The notes under the pieces were generated by a model, which worked only from the letters and a program-made list of their open reading frames with translations, made no database searches and was not told the origin of the DNA. 64,000 bases of DNA, from NCBI GenBank assembly GCA_964019055.1, contig OZ025223.1, positions 2,709,625 through 2,773,624 on the forward strand, read 5' to 3'. Source of the DNA: Anthopleura xanthogrammica (taxonomy: Eukaryota > Cnidaria > Anthozoa > Actiniaria > Actiniidae). Numbering within the stretch: the first letter of the stretch is position 1; each line of letters starts with the position of its first letter. The translations under genes and the position numbers were made by a program. This document shows positions 9,609-20,636 of the stretch, piece after piece.

Positions 9609-12600
9609 ATGGCCGAAAATAACCTTGGTTTCTCCGAGGACGAAGGTCCTCGTAACTTGCATAGCTTGTTTTCACAAACGGCGAAGAAGTTCCCAGCTAA
9701 CACTGCAGTCGAGTATCAATCCGTCTTGTACAGTTATTCCTACATCGATGGACGAAGCACTCAGTTAGCAAGATTTTTTTTGGAAAAGTTTCCAGTACAA
9801 CATGAGAGTATTGTAGCCATTTTGCTTCCTCGTTCAGCAGAGCTGTACATTAGCATGCTTGGGGTGCTGAAGACAGGAGCAGCGTATGTCTGTATTGATC
9901 CACAACATCAAAGAAGCAGGCTTGATTTCATCTTGAAAGACACGAAAGCAGTATTGCTTATTACAACACAAGATATCCAACAAGAGTTAGGGGTAGAGCC
10001 TCAGGATACAAGTATCATCGATATCAAGAGTGCTTCAGTTAACAAAGAGATCGAGTCATTCAGTGTCGATCCTTTGAACGTGCAAGTACAATCTTCAAAC
10101 CTCTGTTACATCATCTATACATCTGGGTCTACAGGAAACCCAAAGGGCGTGGAAATTGAACACAGAACCGTGTTGAACTTTATTGACGGCGAGTTGGATA
10201 TCTACCCTGTTGGTGCAGGAGACAGGATTCTACAGGGATTCTCACCGAGTTTTGATGCTACAGTTGAAGAGATCTGGCTCGCCTTCAGCACAGGTAATCA
10301 CTTGATCTACCAGTACTTCGCATTATAGCATGTATCACACTGGACCATGAATAATATCCCAAGAAAGGAAGGTAGGAAAAAAAGAAAGAAAGGGAAGGGA
10401 GAGGGAGGAAGATGCAATCGAAGATTGAAGGAGAGTGCTAATCCATTCAGCTGTAATCATAACACAGCTGTCAATTGCATCTTAGGCTAATTTTATTAAT
10501 TTATTTGACCATGTTAAAATGTATCAATCCAGATGAAACTTTCACACATTTTTTTTCATATAACGAAAAAACGATCACGAAAGTTTAAAAAATATCTATC
10601 TAGCTGCTTTTGAAAAAATTGAAGTAAAGTAAAATAAGTTATTAACAAAGAAATCTCTGGAGCGATGTTTAGTGTTGAGTAAATGACGTCACAAACTCCG
10701 TTAAAAATTCGTAAAAATATAATACTTCCCATCGTAATATCAAGAAAAAACTTTAACCAGTGTTTACTAGTATTAGATCCATAAACGGATAGTTCCAAGA
10801 AAGTTTCAGCCGAATTAAATTTTGAGCGATTTTCGTACTAGTCTCCCTATAAATTTCATATTGTTTATTTTTAAGTTCGTAGGTTTGGTTCTATTCAATA
10901 CGTTGGCCAGCTGCAGGATAGCCTCCTACGCATACGTTCTTAGGGTCGTCATGCAATGCTGCTAGTGGAGAGAAAAACGTTGCGTGACGACGTGACGACT
11001 TTAAGAACGTCTGCAAAGGAGGGTAGCTGCAGGTGGGAGAGATGAAACTGCATCAATCAACACGAACAAAGCGTTGTGATTGGTGGAGAGCTTTGACTGC
11101 AGTTTTAGAGGTCCGCTACGACATAGTGTTAATCTATTGTTCGTAACTAGTTACCGTAATACTAGATTGAAAACCTGAAAATCATAAAATAAGAGTAAAT
11201 TGAAGCTATTTCGTCTCATCTTTTTTTTGAATGGTCTGGGATTATTTTTTCCTTGCTTAGTCTTAACAAGGTCTTGAATTCAGTTCTTGGGCTTAGTTTT
11301 TCTGTTATCCTTTAAGTTTGACAAGTGCGACCACGAATCGAGACAAGAGTGACATGGACATGTGATTTCGTATTCGAGTGTTCTTTGGCCTTAAGACTGA
11401 CGATCGATTTCGAACAGCCAAAAAATGAAAGATTAGATGTGTCTACGTGTCGGCCAGGTATTGGTTTGATGTCAGTTTTACTTTCGAATTCGATGCAAAA
11501 ATTAACTTGAACTTGGTGTAGTGTTTCAGGCCGTTTCAAGTAGCTTGATGCATGACCAAGACTTACGCTACTGTGAATCAACTGCATGACGTATAGACCC
11601 CTTTCACGTAACGTCAAAACAGCTCAATTTGGAGGGCAGAACAAAAAAATTCAATCTCCTGAAAATTGGAAGCTATCGTTTTGTCCTCCAAATTGAGCTG
11701 CATTCCGACGTGCTGCAAGGTGTCTAGGGGTCTATAGAATAACTTCGGGATCACAAAACGAATAATTACTCGGAGCGTACCGACCGTACCAGACATCAAG
11801 CTGTGAAATATCTTTAATTTATGCAGTTTCATGTTCATCTCGTGATTTTTGCCTTAATAATAATTAACAATTAGAAGACGAACTCGAGATTTCTATCGGC
11901 TGATAGTTGACGAGGGGCTCCGGCCCCGAGTCAACTATCAAAGCCGATAGAAATCGAGAGTGAGTCTTCTAATTGTTTTAGTAAAAATCTCAACTAAACT
12001 ATACTATACTAAACTAAACTAAACTTCACAAAAGCGCGAAGGAAAAGCCGCCATTTTTTCAAAACAAGTCCGGCTTTCTCTACCCACTATCTATCGGCTG
12101 ATAGATAGTGAGTACGTTAGCCAATCAGAATGCAGGATTTGCAATAGTATAGTAGTAGAATTTTACTAATAAAATATAGATTTAGATGCACTGCATGTAA
12201 TATATACAATATGAGTGGCCGTGTTGTACCATGACCCGAAGGCGAGTGATTGTATATCTGATACAACACGGACACGAATATTGTATATTACTTATGAAAC
12301 GTCTAGGTGTATACATTCATGTTCTACTAAAATTTCAAAGATAAAAATGAATTTGGCTGAGAAAATTGAGGTTCAAGTTTATGCAAATCAAGGACGATTT
12401 TGTATCAGATATACAACCTCCTCCACGGACAATGATTTCTATTGTTTTCCTCATTAATTATTCATGAGTTTTATAAATATTAGTTTAGTTAATGTAGTTC
12501 GTATAGAAAATTAGTTATATTTTAATTATATATTTAAATATTTTCGAGCTTTTTATTTGCAGCTTTATATGTATTGTATTTTCTCACCGCTTAGTGCTTT

Positions 12601-15600
12601 GTTACTTTGTTACTGTGTCTAAACCTACTAATGGTCTATTACAAATCCTGCGCTCTGATTGGCTGAGTTACTAGAGTCTATTAGTGATAGACCATGCACT
12701 AGTAGCGAAAAGTGTCGGTTTTGAAAGCCAAAGCAATGGCGGTTAACTCGCGTCTTAAACCTAATTTCAATTTTTTAAATTTAGTTTTCAATTTTGAAAT
12801 AGTTTGCATACATATATTTGACCAATTTGGCCGAATGGACTATTTAACAATTAGTCCTCGAGTCCGAATGGTCTACGAGTCAATAGCCTGTGAGGCCGAA
12901 GGCCGAATGGGCTATTGACTCGTAGGCCATGAGGGCGAGAGGTCTAATTGTTTTAGTAAAAACCTACTAATCGGTCCAATAAAAAGATGCAAAAAGTTTT
13001 GGATTTTGCTTTAAATATATTTTTTTGGCTTTTCAAAACCGGCGCTTTTCGCTACTAGAGGTCTATCACTAATAGACCCCTAGAAGCTCAGCCAATCACA
13101 GGGCTCGATTGGTGATAGACCATTAGTAGGTTTTTTCTAATGACTCGTAGACGATGAAGGCAAAAGTCACGTAATCTTAATGAATATTATTAAAAATATT
13201 TTTAAAAAATAAATTATAAAATTAAAAAAAAATAAACGTAATCGTAAGGCATACAGACCTTTTTTTAACACCTTGGACAATTATTCACGCCTCTATCATT
13301 GCAAGCTCACCATTCGTTTTCCTTCGATGCAAAGGCACGGCTACCTTTCGGTCACCACCACCACCACCAACAGTTAATTTTTCTACCCATAAGTCGGCCA
13401 GTAAGAAGGGAAGGTCTATAACCGAGGTCATTCGCGATGTATTCAGGCAAAAGTAGGATCTTACTTGATTAACTAGCATGTAAAACATAGTTTTGTAGCT
13501 AAGACAGCGTTAGCTGCACTAACAGATTATTTTCTAACGCTGTTTGTTGTCCCGCCGTAGGTGCCACACTTGTTGCTGCTACACCGGAAGTAATGCAGTC
13601 AGGACCAGACCTCCCGGCCAATCTAGAGAGACTAAACATCACAGTGTTCTCGACTGTGCCTACCCTACTGAGGACTCTAGATGTCACAAGTATCAATCTA
13701 CCTCTTTTGAAGCTTTTGATCGTGGGAGGGGAGGCTTGTGGAGAAGATCTGATCCCGTGGGCGGAGGGGAGAATGTTTGTCAATTCGTATGGCCCTACCG
13801 AAGCAACAGTGGTAGCCACGGCTTGTGTGGTCGAGAAGGGAAAGACGATTACCATCGGAAAACCGCTGAAAAACTACAAGGCTTTTGTGTTGGATGACAA
13901 GCTGAATGAAGTGCCAAAAGGACAACAAGGAGAGCTGTGTATCGGTGGGGAATGCTTAGCAAGGGGATACAGAAACCTGCCTGATAAGACAAGCCAACAG
14001 TTTATCCTGCACCCAGTATACGGAAAAATCTATCGTACCGGAGACTTGGTACGATGCACTGAAGATGACGAGCTGGAATACCTTGGAAGAATCGATGATC
14101 AGGTCAAGATTCGAGGATTCCGAGTTGAAGTCAGTAGCATTGAGATGCACGTACAAAGACAAGACAATGTCAAGATGGCGGCAGTAGTAGTGACATCATC
14201 ATCACCAGGACAACAGTCTGTCATATCACACATCACCCTAGAAGATAAAGCTAAAGGATTTGATGCACTCGCTGTTGTGACCAACATAAAGGCATCACTT
14301 CCAGACTACATGGTACCGAATGGTTACGTCATCCATGACGTCATCCCGACACTGGCCAGCGGTAAAACAGATAAGAAGAAGCTGAAAGCCATGAAAGTCG
14401 AAATACAACCATTCAAAGCAAGCAGCACTTGCATCGCTCCTCGTAATGATATGGAGAAGATGATCTTTGATGTCTGGCAAGCCAAGCTTGGCTGCCAGAG
14501 GATTTCTATCCAGGAGGATTTCTTTGATCTTGGAGGACAGTCGGTTATTGCAGCTTTGGTTGTAAGTGAGCTGAGGCGGAGAGGGGTTGATATTTCAGTA
14601 AGAGATCTCTACCTACACCCAACCATTGAATCGCTGTCGGAGTACATCACCTCAAAGTCCTCTGCTAACGAATCAGATCACGTGACGGTCCACATCCCGA
14701 CTACACCAAGAATTGGACGCTCACACTATTACTGGTGTGGAATTCTCCAGTGTCTATGGCTTCTTCTGATGCTAAGCACGTCCATCACCTTTGTGATGTT
14801 CTTGTTTTTAACATTTCTCGACATATACGAATCTGTCTACACAAGTGTTGGTATCCAAGGAGTCACCTGGATGTTGCTAAGTCTTCTGTTGCTATCAATA
14901 CCGCTGTACATCGCCTATACTATGTTGCAGGCCTTTATTATTAAGAAGATATTTCTTAGGCGCGTGGAGCCTGGGATCTATGCGCTGTGGAGCATGTATT
15001 ACCTGAGATGGTGGATTGTCACAAAGACGATGTAAGTACACAGGGAGCCCAGTACGAGGCTATTGCTTCTGTTTTGTGTCACGTGCGCTATCAGACAAGT
15101 AGCAGTAGATTTAGAAAGTTTAAAGGCAAGGATACACTGTGCACCATTACGCAAATACTGCTGGCATTGTTGTTGAAGTAAGATCATTTTCTACTTCAGC
15201 AACATCGCGTACAACAAATTGCGTCGTGTGACATGGCTCGCATCATTGATCTCATCGCCAGTAACATTGCGCGCAGTGCTGCACCGCGTGTCCGTAGCTT
15301 TACTCTACCTTCCTGCAAAACAACACAGTATAACACTGAATTTGGTCCAACCTGATATACTATACATTATATCTTTCTTGCTGTTCTAGGTCGTGGGTGC
15401 CTACTTATCTGTTCTCTGGTACACCATTGATGACCATGTATGCCAGACTGATGGGTGCAAAGATAGGCTCTGGTGTCTACTATAACACCTATTCTATCTG
15501 TGATTTTGACCTGCTGGACATTGGATCCAGCGTAAATATCGAGGCTGGAGTGTCGCTTGATACTCACCGTGTGGACAGAGGAACCTTGTTCCTTGGTCGT

Positions 15601-17337
15601 ATCATCATTGAAGACCACTGCTCCATTGGAACAAGATCATCTGTTGCATTCAACAGTATCATCAGAAGAAACACACACGTTGAGCCACTGACCCTAGTGA
15701 CTGATAACAGTGTGATTGACAGGAATTCCCACATCCATGGCTCACCAGCTACGATCATTACAAGTGATGCAAGAGAAGAGATTAGCAAACCAACACAATG
15801 GTCTTGGTCATGGTGGGTTACCTGTGGACAAGTAGGGTTCCTTGCTTTGTATGGCGTCGTGTTCGCAGTCCCGTATGTACTGGTTGTCATGGTAATCCTG
15901 GCTGTGCCGTATCTTAAAGATGCCTTCTACGACCTTCAGATGGACATCATTGCCATGGCGATTCCAGTCATTGCAGTGTTCACTCAAACAACACATCTTC
16001 TCTTGGTCGCTCTGTTAAAATGGCTGCTCGTCCGTCGCCTCCAACAAGGAACTTTCTCCATCAATTCTTCTACATTCGTTCGCTACTGGATACTAGAAAA
16101 AATCATTACTGTAATCCTAAAGTCAAGTAAGGAACTCTTTGCTACTCTCTACACCAATCTATGGTTAAAGGCTTTAGGAGTGAAAGTCGAGTCACATGTA
16201 GAGATATCAACAGCCTTCAACTTCGTGCCTGACTTGTTGGAGCTTAAAGAGGGAAGCTTTGTCGCTGACCACGTGTCATTAGGTGGCGCTGTTTTCAAAA
16301 ATGGTCACTTTTCCCTCACAAAGACTGCTATTGGTCAGAGGACGTTTCTAGGCAACAACTCTGTCATTAAAGCCCAGTCCTTCGTCGGTGATAATGCTTT
16401 GATTGGTGTTCTGAGTATCACACCTGATATTGTTGACAGCAAGACTTCATGGCTTGGGTCACCGGCATTTCGTCTTCCAGCAAGAGCACCAACCAGTCAA
16501 GTCCATTCTTCATCACGTACCTTCAACCCGCCTTGGTACTTGTATCTTAGTCGACTGATATGGGAATTCTTCAAGCTCTTTTCCCCGTCATTTGTAAGAC
16601 TGTACTCACTGTTTGGATTCTGGATGCTCGTTGTCAAGGTATCTTATCCTCAGTTTCAAGAAGGCACACCACTCTTCTGGATATCTGCATCGTTTTGGAC
16701 CCTAGGGATCATAACTTGTGTCCTATCGCTTGTCATCCTGCTAAAGTGGATTCTGATTGGACGATTCCGTCCTGGTGAAAGACCATTATGGAGTAGCTTC
16801 GTGTGGCGTTCAGAGCTGGTAGCATCATTAGAAGAAAACATCGCGATGCCCTTTGGAGTGTCAGACTTGCTCGGTACACCGCTGGCCACGTGTTGGTACC
16901 GAGCGTTGGGTGCGAAGATAGGCTCACGTGTCTACATGGCCAGTATGTACCTGACTGAAGCTGATCTGATTGAAATAGGAGATGATTCGTGTATAGCTAG
17001 TGGTTCAACTATCCAATCACATCTCTTTGAAGATCGAGTCATGAAGATGGACAGACTGATCATTGGTAACGAGTGCACTGTCTGTAGTGACTCTATTGTC
17101 CTGTATGGCGCCAAACTAGAAGACCGCTGTACACTCATGCCTCTATCTCTTTGTATGAAGTCAGAGAGCCTTAAACACACTGCAGTGTATTGTGGGATAC
17201 CTGCCAGGGAAGTAGCTGCCGAGTTGCATCATGGGTATCACATTGATATGCATATGACATCGAAACTGAGAGAGAAATATTTAAGCGATAGCGGAAATAA
17301 TATTGAGTTGACTGGCTTTAGGAAGCTGCAAGTGTAG
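9609..17337 (+). CDS. Poly-lysine-synthetase-like NRPS (A-T-membrane domain), left copy
   Basis: Exons 9609-10293, 13561-15031 and 15390-17337, with GT/AG borders and consistent phases, encode 1367 aa. Residues 1-505 form an adenylation domain: TSGSTGNPKG at 171-180, NSYGPTE 303-309, YRTGD 386-390, GRIDDQVKIRGFRVE 404-418, catalytic Lys497. Pocket residues D216 A217 E220 S259 I282 G284 S304 V312 V313 K497 give a lysine-type code. Residues 525-595 form a thiolation domain with Ser556 in DLGGQS as the phosphopantetheine site. The rest has six membrane helices (about 621-648, 661-689, 866-893, 904-933 and two near 1115-1175) separating three hexapeptide-repeat segments. This is the terminal domain that follows the carrier in Pls-type synthetases, so lysine activation and ligation at a membrane is predicted. 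There is no condensation or thioesterase domain. The C-terminus (RKLQV) differs from the right copy through a local duplication over the stop. Confidence 0.93.
10605..10852. mobile_element. Partial copy of the ggggactagtacg MITE (intron 1, left)
   Basis: The stretch with gagtaaatgacgtca, gtaaaaatataatacttccc and ending in gattttcgtactagtctccct matches the right half of the element at 27874-28415. The left half is poorly preserved. It lies in synthetase intron 1 and is absent from the equivalent place in the right copy. Confidence 0.7.
10905..11035. mobile_element. Short fold-back element (intron 1, left)
   Basis: gcaggatagcctcctacgcatacgttctta..gtcgtca at the left is the imperfect inverted complement of tgacgactttaagaacgtctgcaaaggagggtagctgc at the right, with a loop of about 40 bp. 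No family recognised. Confidence 0.6.
11594..11735. mobile_element. TA-target MITE (family 1), copy B
   Basis: Begins tagacccctttcacgtaacg and ends in gctgcaaggtgtctaggggtcta, with arms agctcaatttggagg and cctccaaattgagct. It sits in intron 1 of the left synthetase and is not found in the right copy. Confidence 0.88.
11872..12170. mobile_element. Hairpin-rich element, tcggctgatag motifs (intron 1, left)
   Basis: A near-perfect hairpin at about 11874-11975 (ctatcggctgatagttgac paired with gtcaactatcaaagccgatag) is followed at 12088-12108 by a second palindrome, actatctatcggctgatagat, and by a ccaatcagaatgcagg segment. The motif ccaatcaga/tgattgg recurs in the next element. This is probably a nested non-autonomous transposon. 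Confidence 0.55.
12196..12425. repeat. Inverted repeat around gtgttgta/tacaacac (intron 1, left)
   Basis: atacaatatgagtggccgtgttgta and tacaacacggacacgaatattgtat are inverted over about 90 bp. A third piece, tgtatcagatatacaac, lies at about 12402. No gene. Confidence 0.5.
12620..13137. mobile_element. Large fold-back element (intron 1, left)
   Basis: cctactaatggtctatta..gattggctgag..tctattagtgatagacc..agtagcgaaaag at 12627-12712 is the inverted complement of 13030-13137. An internal hairpin occupies 12870-12935 (gtctacgagtcaatagcc with its complement). It helps make left intron 1 about 1 kb longer than the right one. Confidence 0.75.
13255..13350. mobile_element. Half copy of MITE family 2 (intron 1, left)
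   Basis: acctttttttaacaccttggacaattattca..gatgcaaaggcacggctacctttc matches 52578-52650 in the complete family-2 element. The remaining half is missing. Confidence 0.7.
15118..15312. mobile_element. Fold-back MITE in synthetase intron 2 (left)
   Basis: The ends aggcaaggatacactgtgcacc and gctgcaccgcgtgtccgtagc are inverted but degraded. The same element sits in the same intron of the right copy (22676-22845) with better-preserved termini. It must predate the duplication. Confidence 0.72.
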
Positions 17338-17405
17338 TCTTATATTTAAGCGATAGCGGAAATAATATTGAGTTGACTGGCTTTAGGAAGCTGCAAGTGT
17401 AGTCT
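17276..17405 (+). repeat. 65-bp tandem duplication over the left synthetase stop codon
   Basis: The block beginning tatttaagcgatagcgg and ending gcaagtgtagtct occurs twice in a row (17276-17340 and 17341-17405), practically identical. The first block holds the last codons and stop; the second is now 3' UTR. The near identity shows it is very recent. Confidence 0.9.
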
Positions 17406-18548
17406 ACGTTACTTGATCCTATTGGTTATTATAACCCATGCAAACTCATAGAACATTTTAAAATAGCCAGCTGATCTGAGATAAAGTATTAGCCATTGAG
17501 AATTGAGAACACTTGCAAAACTGAGGTTTCATCCTTAGTAGCCCGACGACTCGGGAAACGGTTATTTCTTTATTTTATTTTCCCACTCAATAATGAATAT
17601 CATAGAAATTAAAGGTATATACAAAATATCAAAAATCTCTCCTGAACATCTAGATTTATCTCAGACATAAACTTTTATAAGTCAATTTTTGCAGGCTTCA
17701 TGACACCTCAGTTTTGTAGTGACGTCATATCTGCGTCACTATTTGAGATCAGCTGGAGAGAGCTAAGGTTCACATGACTATGAGGCCATGACAGTAATTA
17801 GAAACTGATAATTCTTTTTAACACACTTAAATTTGCAATCATCAAGCGACAAATATGGGGTTTGCTGGTCACATCTATGGTTTTTGGTCTGTTTCTCATG
17901 AGAGTTTGCTAAGATTTCCGCCATATTGAAAACATGGCGTCCGCTAAAACCCTCGGTAAATATATCAGATAACCAGGAGCTGCAAGGCCAATAACCCTCA
18001 CTTAATTACTAATATTTCAATTTTATAAATTTTAATCTTTTTTCTATATTTTCATTAGGTATTTTTTTTTCTATTTTAGATTATAGAGTCTCTAATTAGT
18101 TTTATAGCTTAATCTTTTGACACTGAAATAAAGTTTATGTATGTATGTGGATGTCAAAGTGTTTTTCCTTACGTAGACACATTTAAACATTTATTTATAG
18201 GTGTCCACAACACTCACGAATCTGATTGATGTCTTTTTGTGTGTATACTCGGCTACTCCATCAATTTTACAAAACTGTACATCAGACAAGGGTGGATCCA
18301 GGGGGAGGGTCAGGGGGGTCCAGACCCCCTGTCATACCTAAGGTTCCATTGTTTGTTTTATCCTAAAATTTAGTATACATTTGGACTCCCCTCTCAACAA
18401 ATTAAATATGGACTCTTCATTACATAATCAATCCCACTGAAAAGCCGGCTCATTCTGTAAGGAAATACCAGTATTAACAGGATCTTGATTTTACTATATG
18501 TTCCAATTGCAAAACATTGATGCACTTTAGCTGCGTGCTGGAAATTGA
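17406..18548 (+). repeat. Synthetase 3' flank 'S', copy 1
   Basis: Mostly AT-rich DNA without genes. Two blocks recur in the same order and orientation outside the right synthetase: ccatattgaaaacatggcgtcc (17930-17955 with 30376-30402), and about 18425-18546 (gtaaggaaatncca, ttactatatgtt, ttgatgcactt) with 31643-31772. It also holds a ggtggatccaggggg terminal-repeat motif at about 18292. Homology stops within a few bases of the point where GH27 sequence begins. Confidence 0.65.
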
Positions 18549-18684
18549 ACTTATTCGCACATGAGGAGAGGGGAGTATTTGAAAATACCTACCAGGCAAA
18601 AGTAAACCCCAGTGGGGTAGTCATGGTAAAAATTAGTCCAGTTGGTAAGAAATAATTATAAGTGGGTAATTTACAGACGACATC
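18549..18684 (+). pseudogene. 3' fragment of the GH27 gene
   Basis: The last 35 codons and about 30 bp of 3' flank of the GH27 gene at 4013-5290, over 90 percent identical by eye. It reads LFAHEERGVFENTYQAK and continues to SPVGKK before a stop at 18653-18655. It begins abruptly at the codon equal to Leu390 of the parent, with no catalytic domain upstream, so it cannot make an enzyme. It lies in the spacer between the two synthetase genes, and its left edge is the probable junction of an old tandem duplication. Confidence 0.93.
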
Positions 18685-19684
18685 TTAAGGTGGCCCGCAC
18701 CTAATGATTTGTTTGACGGGCATGAATTTCAATCGCGTCTTTTCGCAACAAAACCTTGTCCGATTTTCGAGAAATTTGCAGTTATGAATTTTCAAGCCTT
18801 GAACTGCTGTACCAGCATTTGTTTTTCTGCGAATTGGGTAAAATATTTTGAGATATTGACAATCTTGAAAAATGGCTTTTTGAGAAAAATTCAGTAAATC
18901 CAAAAGTTCAAGATGATTTTTAAAATATTTCATTGAGCCAGTGTAAAGGCATAGAAGAATATATACAGCAAGTTTCGCGGCAATCTAGTCCTTAGAAGTT
19001 GCTACACAAATTTGCGCTGGCTGTTAGGACGCAAAACTTCGTAATGAAAACTACCGCCAAAGTCTCAACGAAAGTTCAAAAACAACGAGAAACATACCTA
19101 CTATTATAAAGACCAAAACCTATTGTAACTTGTCAACAAAATATGCAGACATCAGAGGCTAAACGCCAATGTTATCCTCAAGCAAACTGCGGAATAATTG
19201 TTGTGCATGACCACCAGGTGATCGATCAATGTCCCGAATTTGTAATATCTCGAATTTTAAAACATTCTATCTATTCGTTTCCTGTAACTTTCTAGTATGG
19301 GGTAGAACAACATGTTAACATACCTGCTGCCAAGTTTCGTTGTCTTTGCTGCACTAGAAATGATTCAGTAAGCATTTAAAAGTAAGCAACTACAGCGAGT
19401 CTAGGTTTGTTAATGTATTCATGTGTTGTCAAATTCCACACGGGATTTGGCCTCTCGGGAATTATAAGGTAGTTCTCTGAATCTCATTTGTGCTTCTGCG
19501 TTTTTATTATTTCATCATTGGCGGGATTTTTTAGTTGTTTTGAATTTTTGAATGATTACGTTTTGCATTTAAGGTTCAGTGACATATATACATATAAAAT
19601 TCAGCCTTATTAGCATGGTTATCCGGTTTGTTGAAATTGTTAATTTTTTTCCACTTTTTTGCACTGCCAATTATTTCTCACTAA
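18685..19684. other. Spacer DNA, nothing recognised
   Basis: AT-rich DNA between the GH27 fragment and MITE copy C. Short frames on both strands have no recognisable domain. There are no clear repeats. Confidence 0.45.
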
Positions 19685-19820
19685 TAGACCCCTTGCAGCA
19701 CTTTGGAATGCAGCTCAATTTGGAGGGCAAAACAATAGGTTCCAATTCTCAGGAAATTAAAGTTCTTTTGTTTTGTCCTCCAAATTGAGCTGCTCTGACG
19801 TCACGTGAAAGGGGTCTATA
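19685..19820. mobile_element. TA-target MITE (family 1), copy C
   Basis: Begins tagaccccttgcagcacttt and ends gtgaaaggggtctata, with arms agctcaatttggagg and cctccaaattgagct. Orientation is opposite to copy B. It lies just upstream of the empty site that corresponds to copy A. Confidence 0.9.
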
Positions 19821-19854
19821 AGATTGTAAGAAGAAAATGAGATTTAGAGAGCTC

Positions 19855-20500
19855 TGTAACATATTTTCAAGTCAAAAAATTAATATTAAAGTATTTTGTA
19901 AACAAAGAAAAATAAAACTTATTATAGCACTTAATATAGCTTAAAATATATGTAATTTATTATATTAGTATAAAATACTGAGCAGGAATAAGCTGAATTA
20001 TCAGAAACAAAGTGACAATAAAGGGAATGACATGTCTCAAATAGGAAGCACTAAATTTGGTTCTTAGCATGCACATATGTAAGACTTATACATAGAGTAT
20101 TCAAAGCATAAATAAAGATAGCACAAGGTGTTAAAGTATTCCAGTGAGTAGTTATTTATGCTGTGTTTAGTGTGTGAGTACTGGAGCGATAGTTGTTGTG
20201 GTGGAAACGAATACAGCCAAAACTTATAAAAACCGTAAAAAAAACACTCACATTGTGTCCTGCTGTGCCTTTTCATTCTAGTTGGATATTTAACCTCTTC
20301 AATGTTGTAATATCAATGGATAATATTTTTACCATGTTTGCTCTACACAATTTTTTACAACTTTTACTCATGTCAAACGACTTAGCTATTTGGAGCAGAG
20401 CGACATCTCTTTCCCGCCAACAAACGCGTACGCGTTTTATCCGGCCTTTAGAGTTTCCCGCCATATCCACAGGAACCCCGCATGAATGAATAAAATTTCG
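19855..20500 (+). repeat. Segmental duplication, copy 2 of region R
   Basis: 19855-20200 matches 6190-6670 without MITE copy A, and about 20240-20490 matches 7095-7405 (cccgccatatncacaggaaccccgca). It stands in the same orientation as copy 1, but here it abuts the 3' end of the inverted synthetase and not its promoter. Confidence 0.78.
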
Positions 20501-20636
20501 GCCCGAGATGCAAATCCAAATATCCAAAGAAAAACTATCAAATGAATAAGGAATTAGACTTATCTTTAACAAAATAAAATTAAAAATTAAAAAAGGAAAG
20601 TTTAGGATTTTTTAGTCAATTTTTTTAAAGTCAAGA

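Noticed and set aside
13499..17180. Antisense and shifted frames of 60-140 codons inside the synthetase exons
   Set aside because: They overlap well-supported coding exons, recur as mirror images in the second copy, and have no domain of their own.
15397..17337. Separate 646-residue membrane protein gene
   Set aside because: It is exon 3 of the synthetase: an AG acceptor at 15388-15389 and the GT donor at 15032 join it in frame to the carrier domain, and the same holds in the right copy.
9609..17337. Bacterial contamination for the NRPS genes
   Set aside because: Two spliceosomal introns with conserved borders and host MITEs in introns and flanks, shared with TMEM135 introns.
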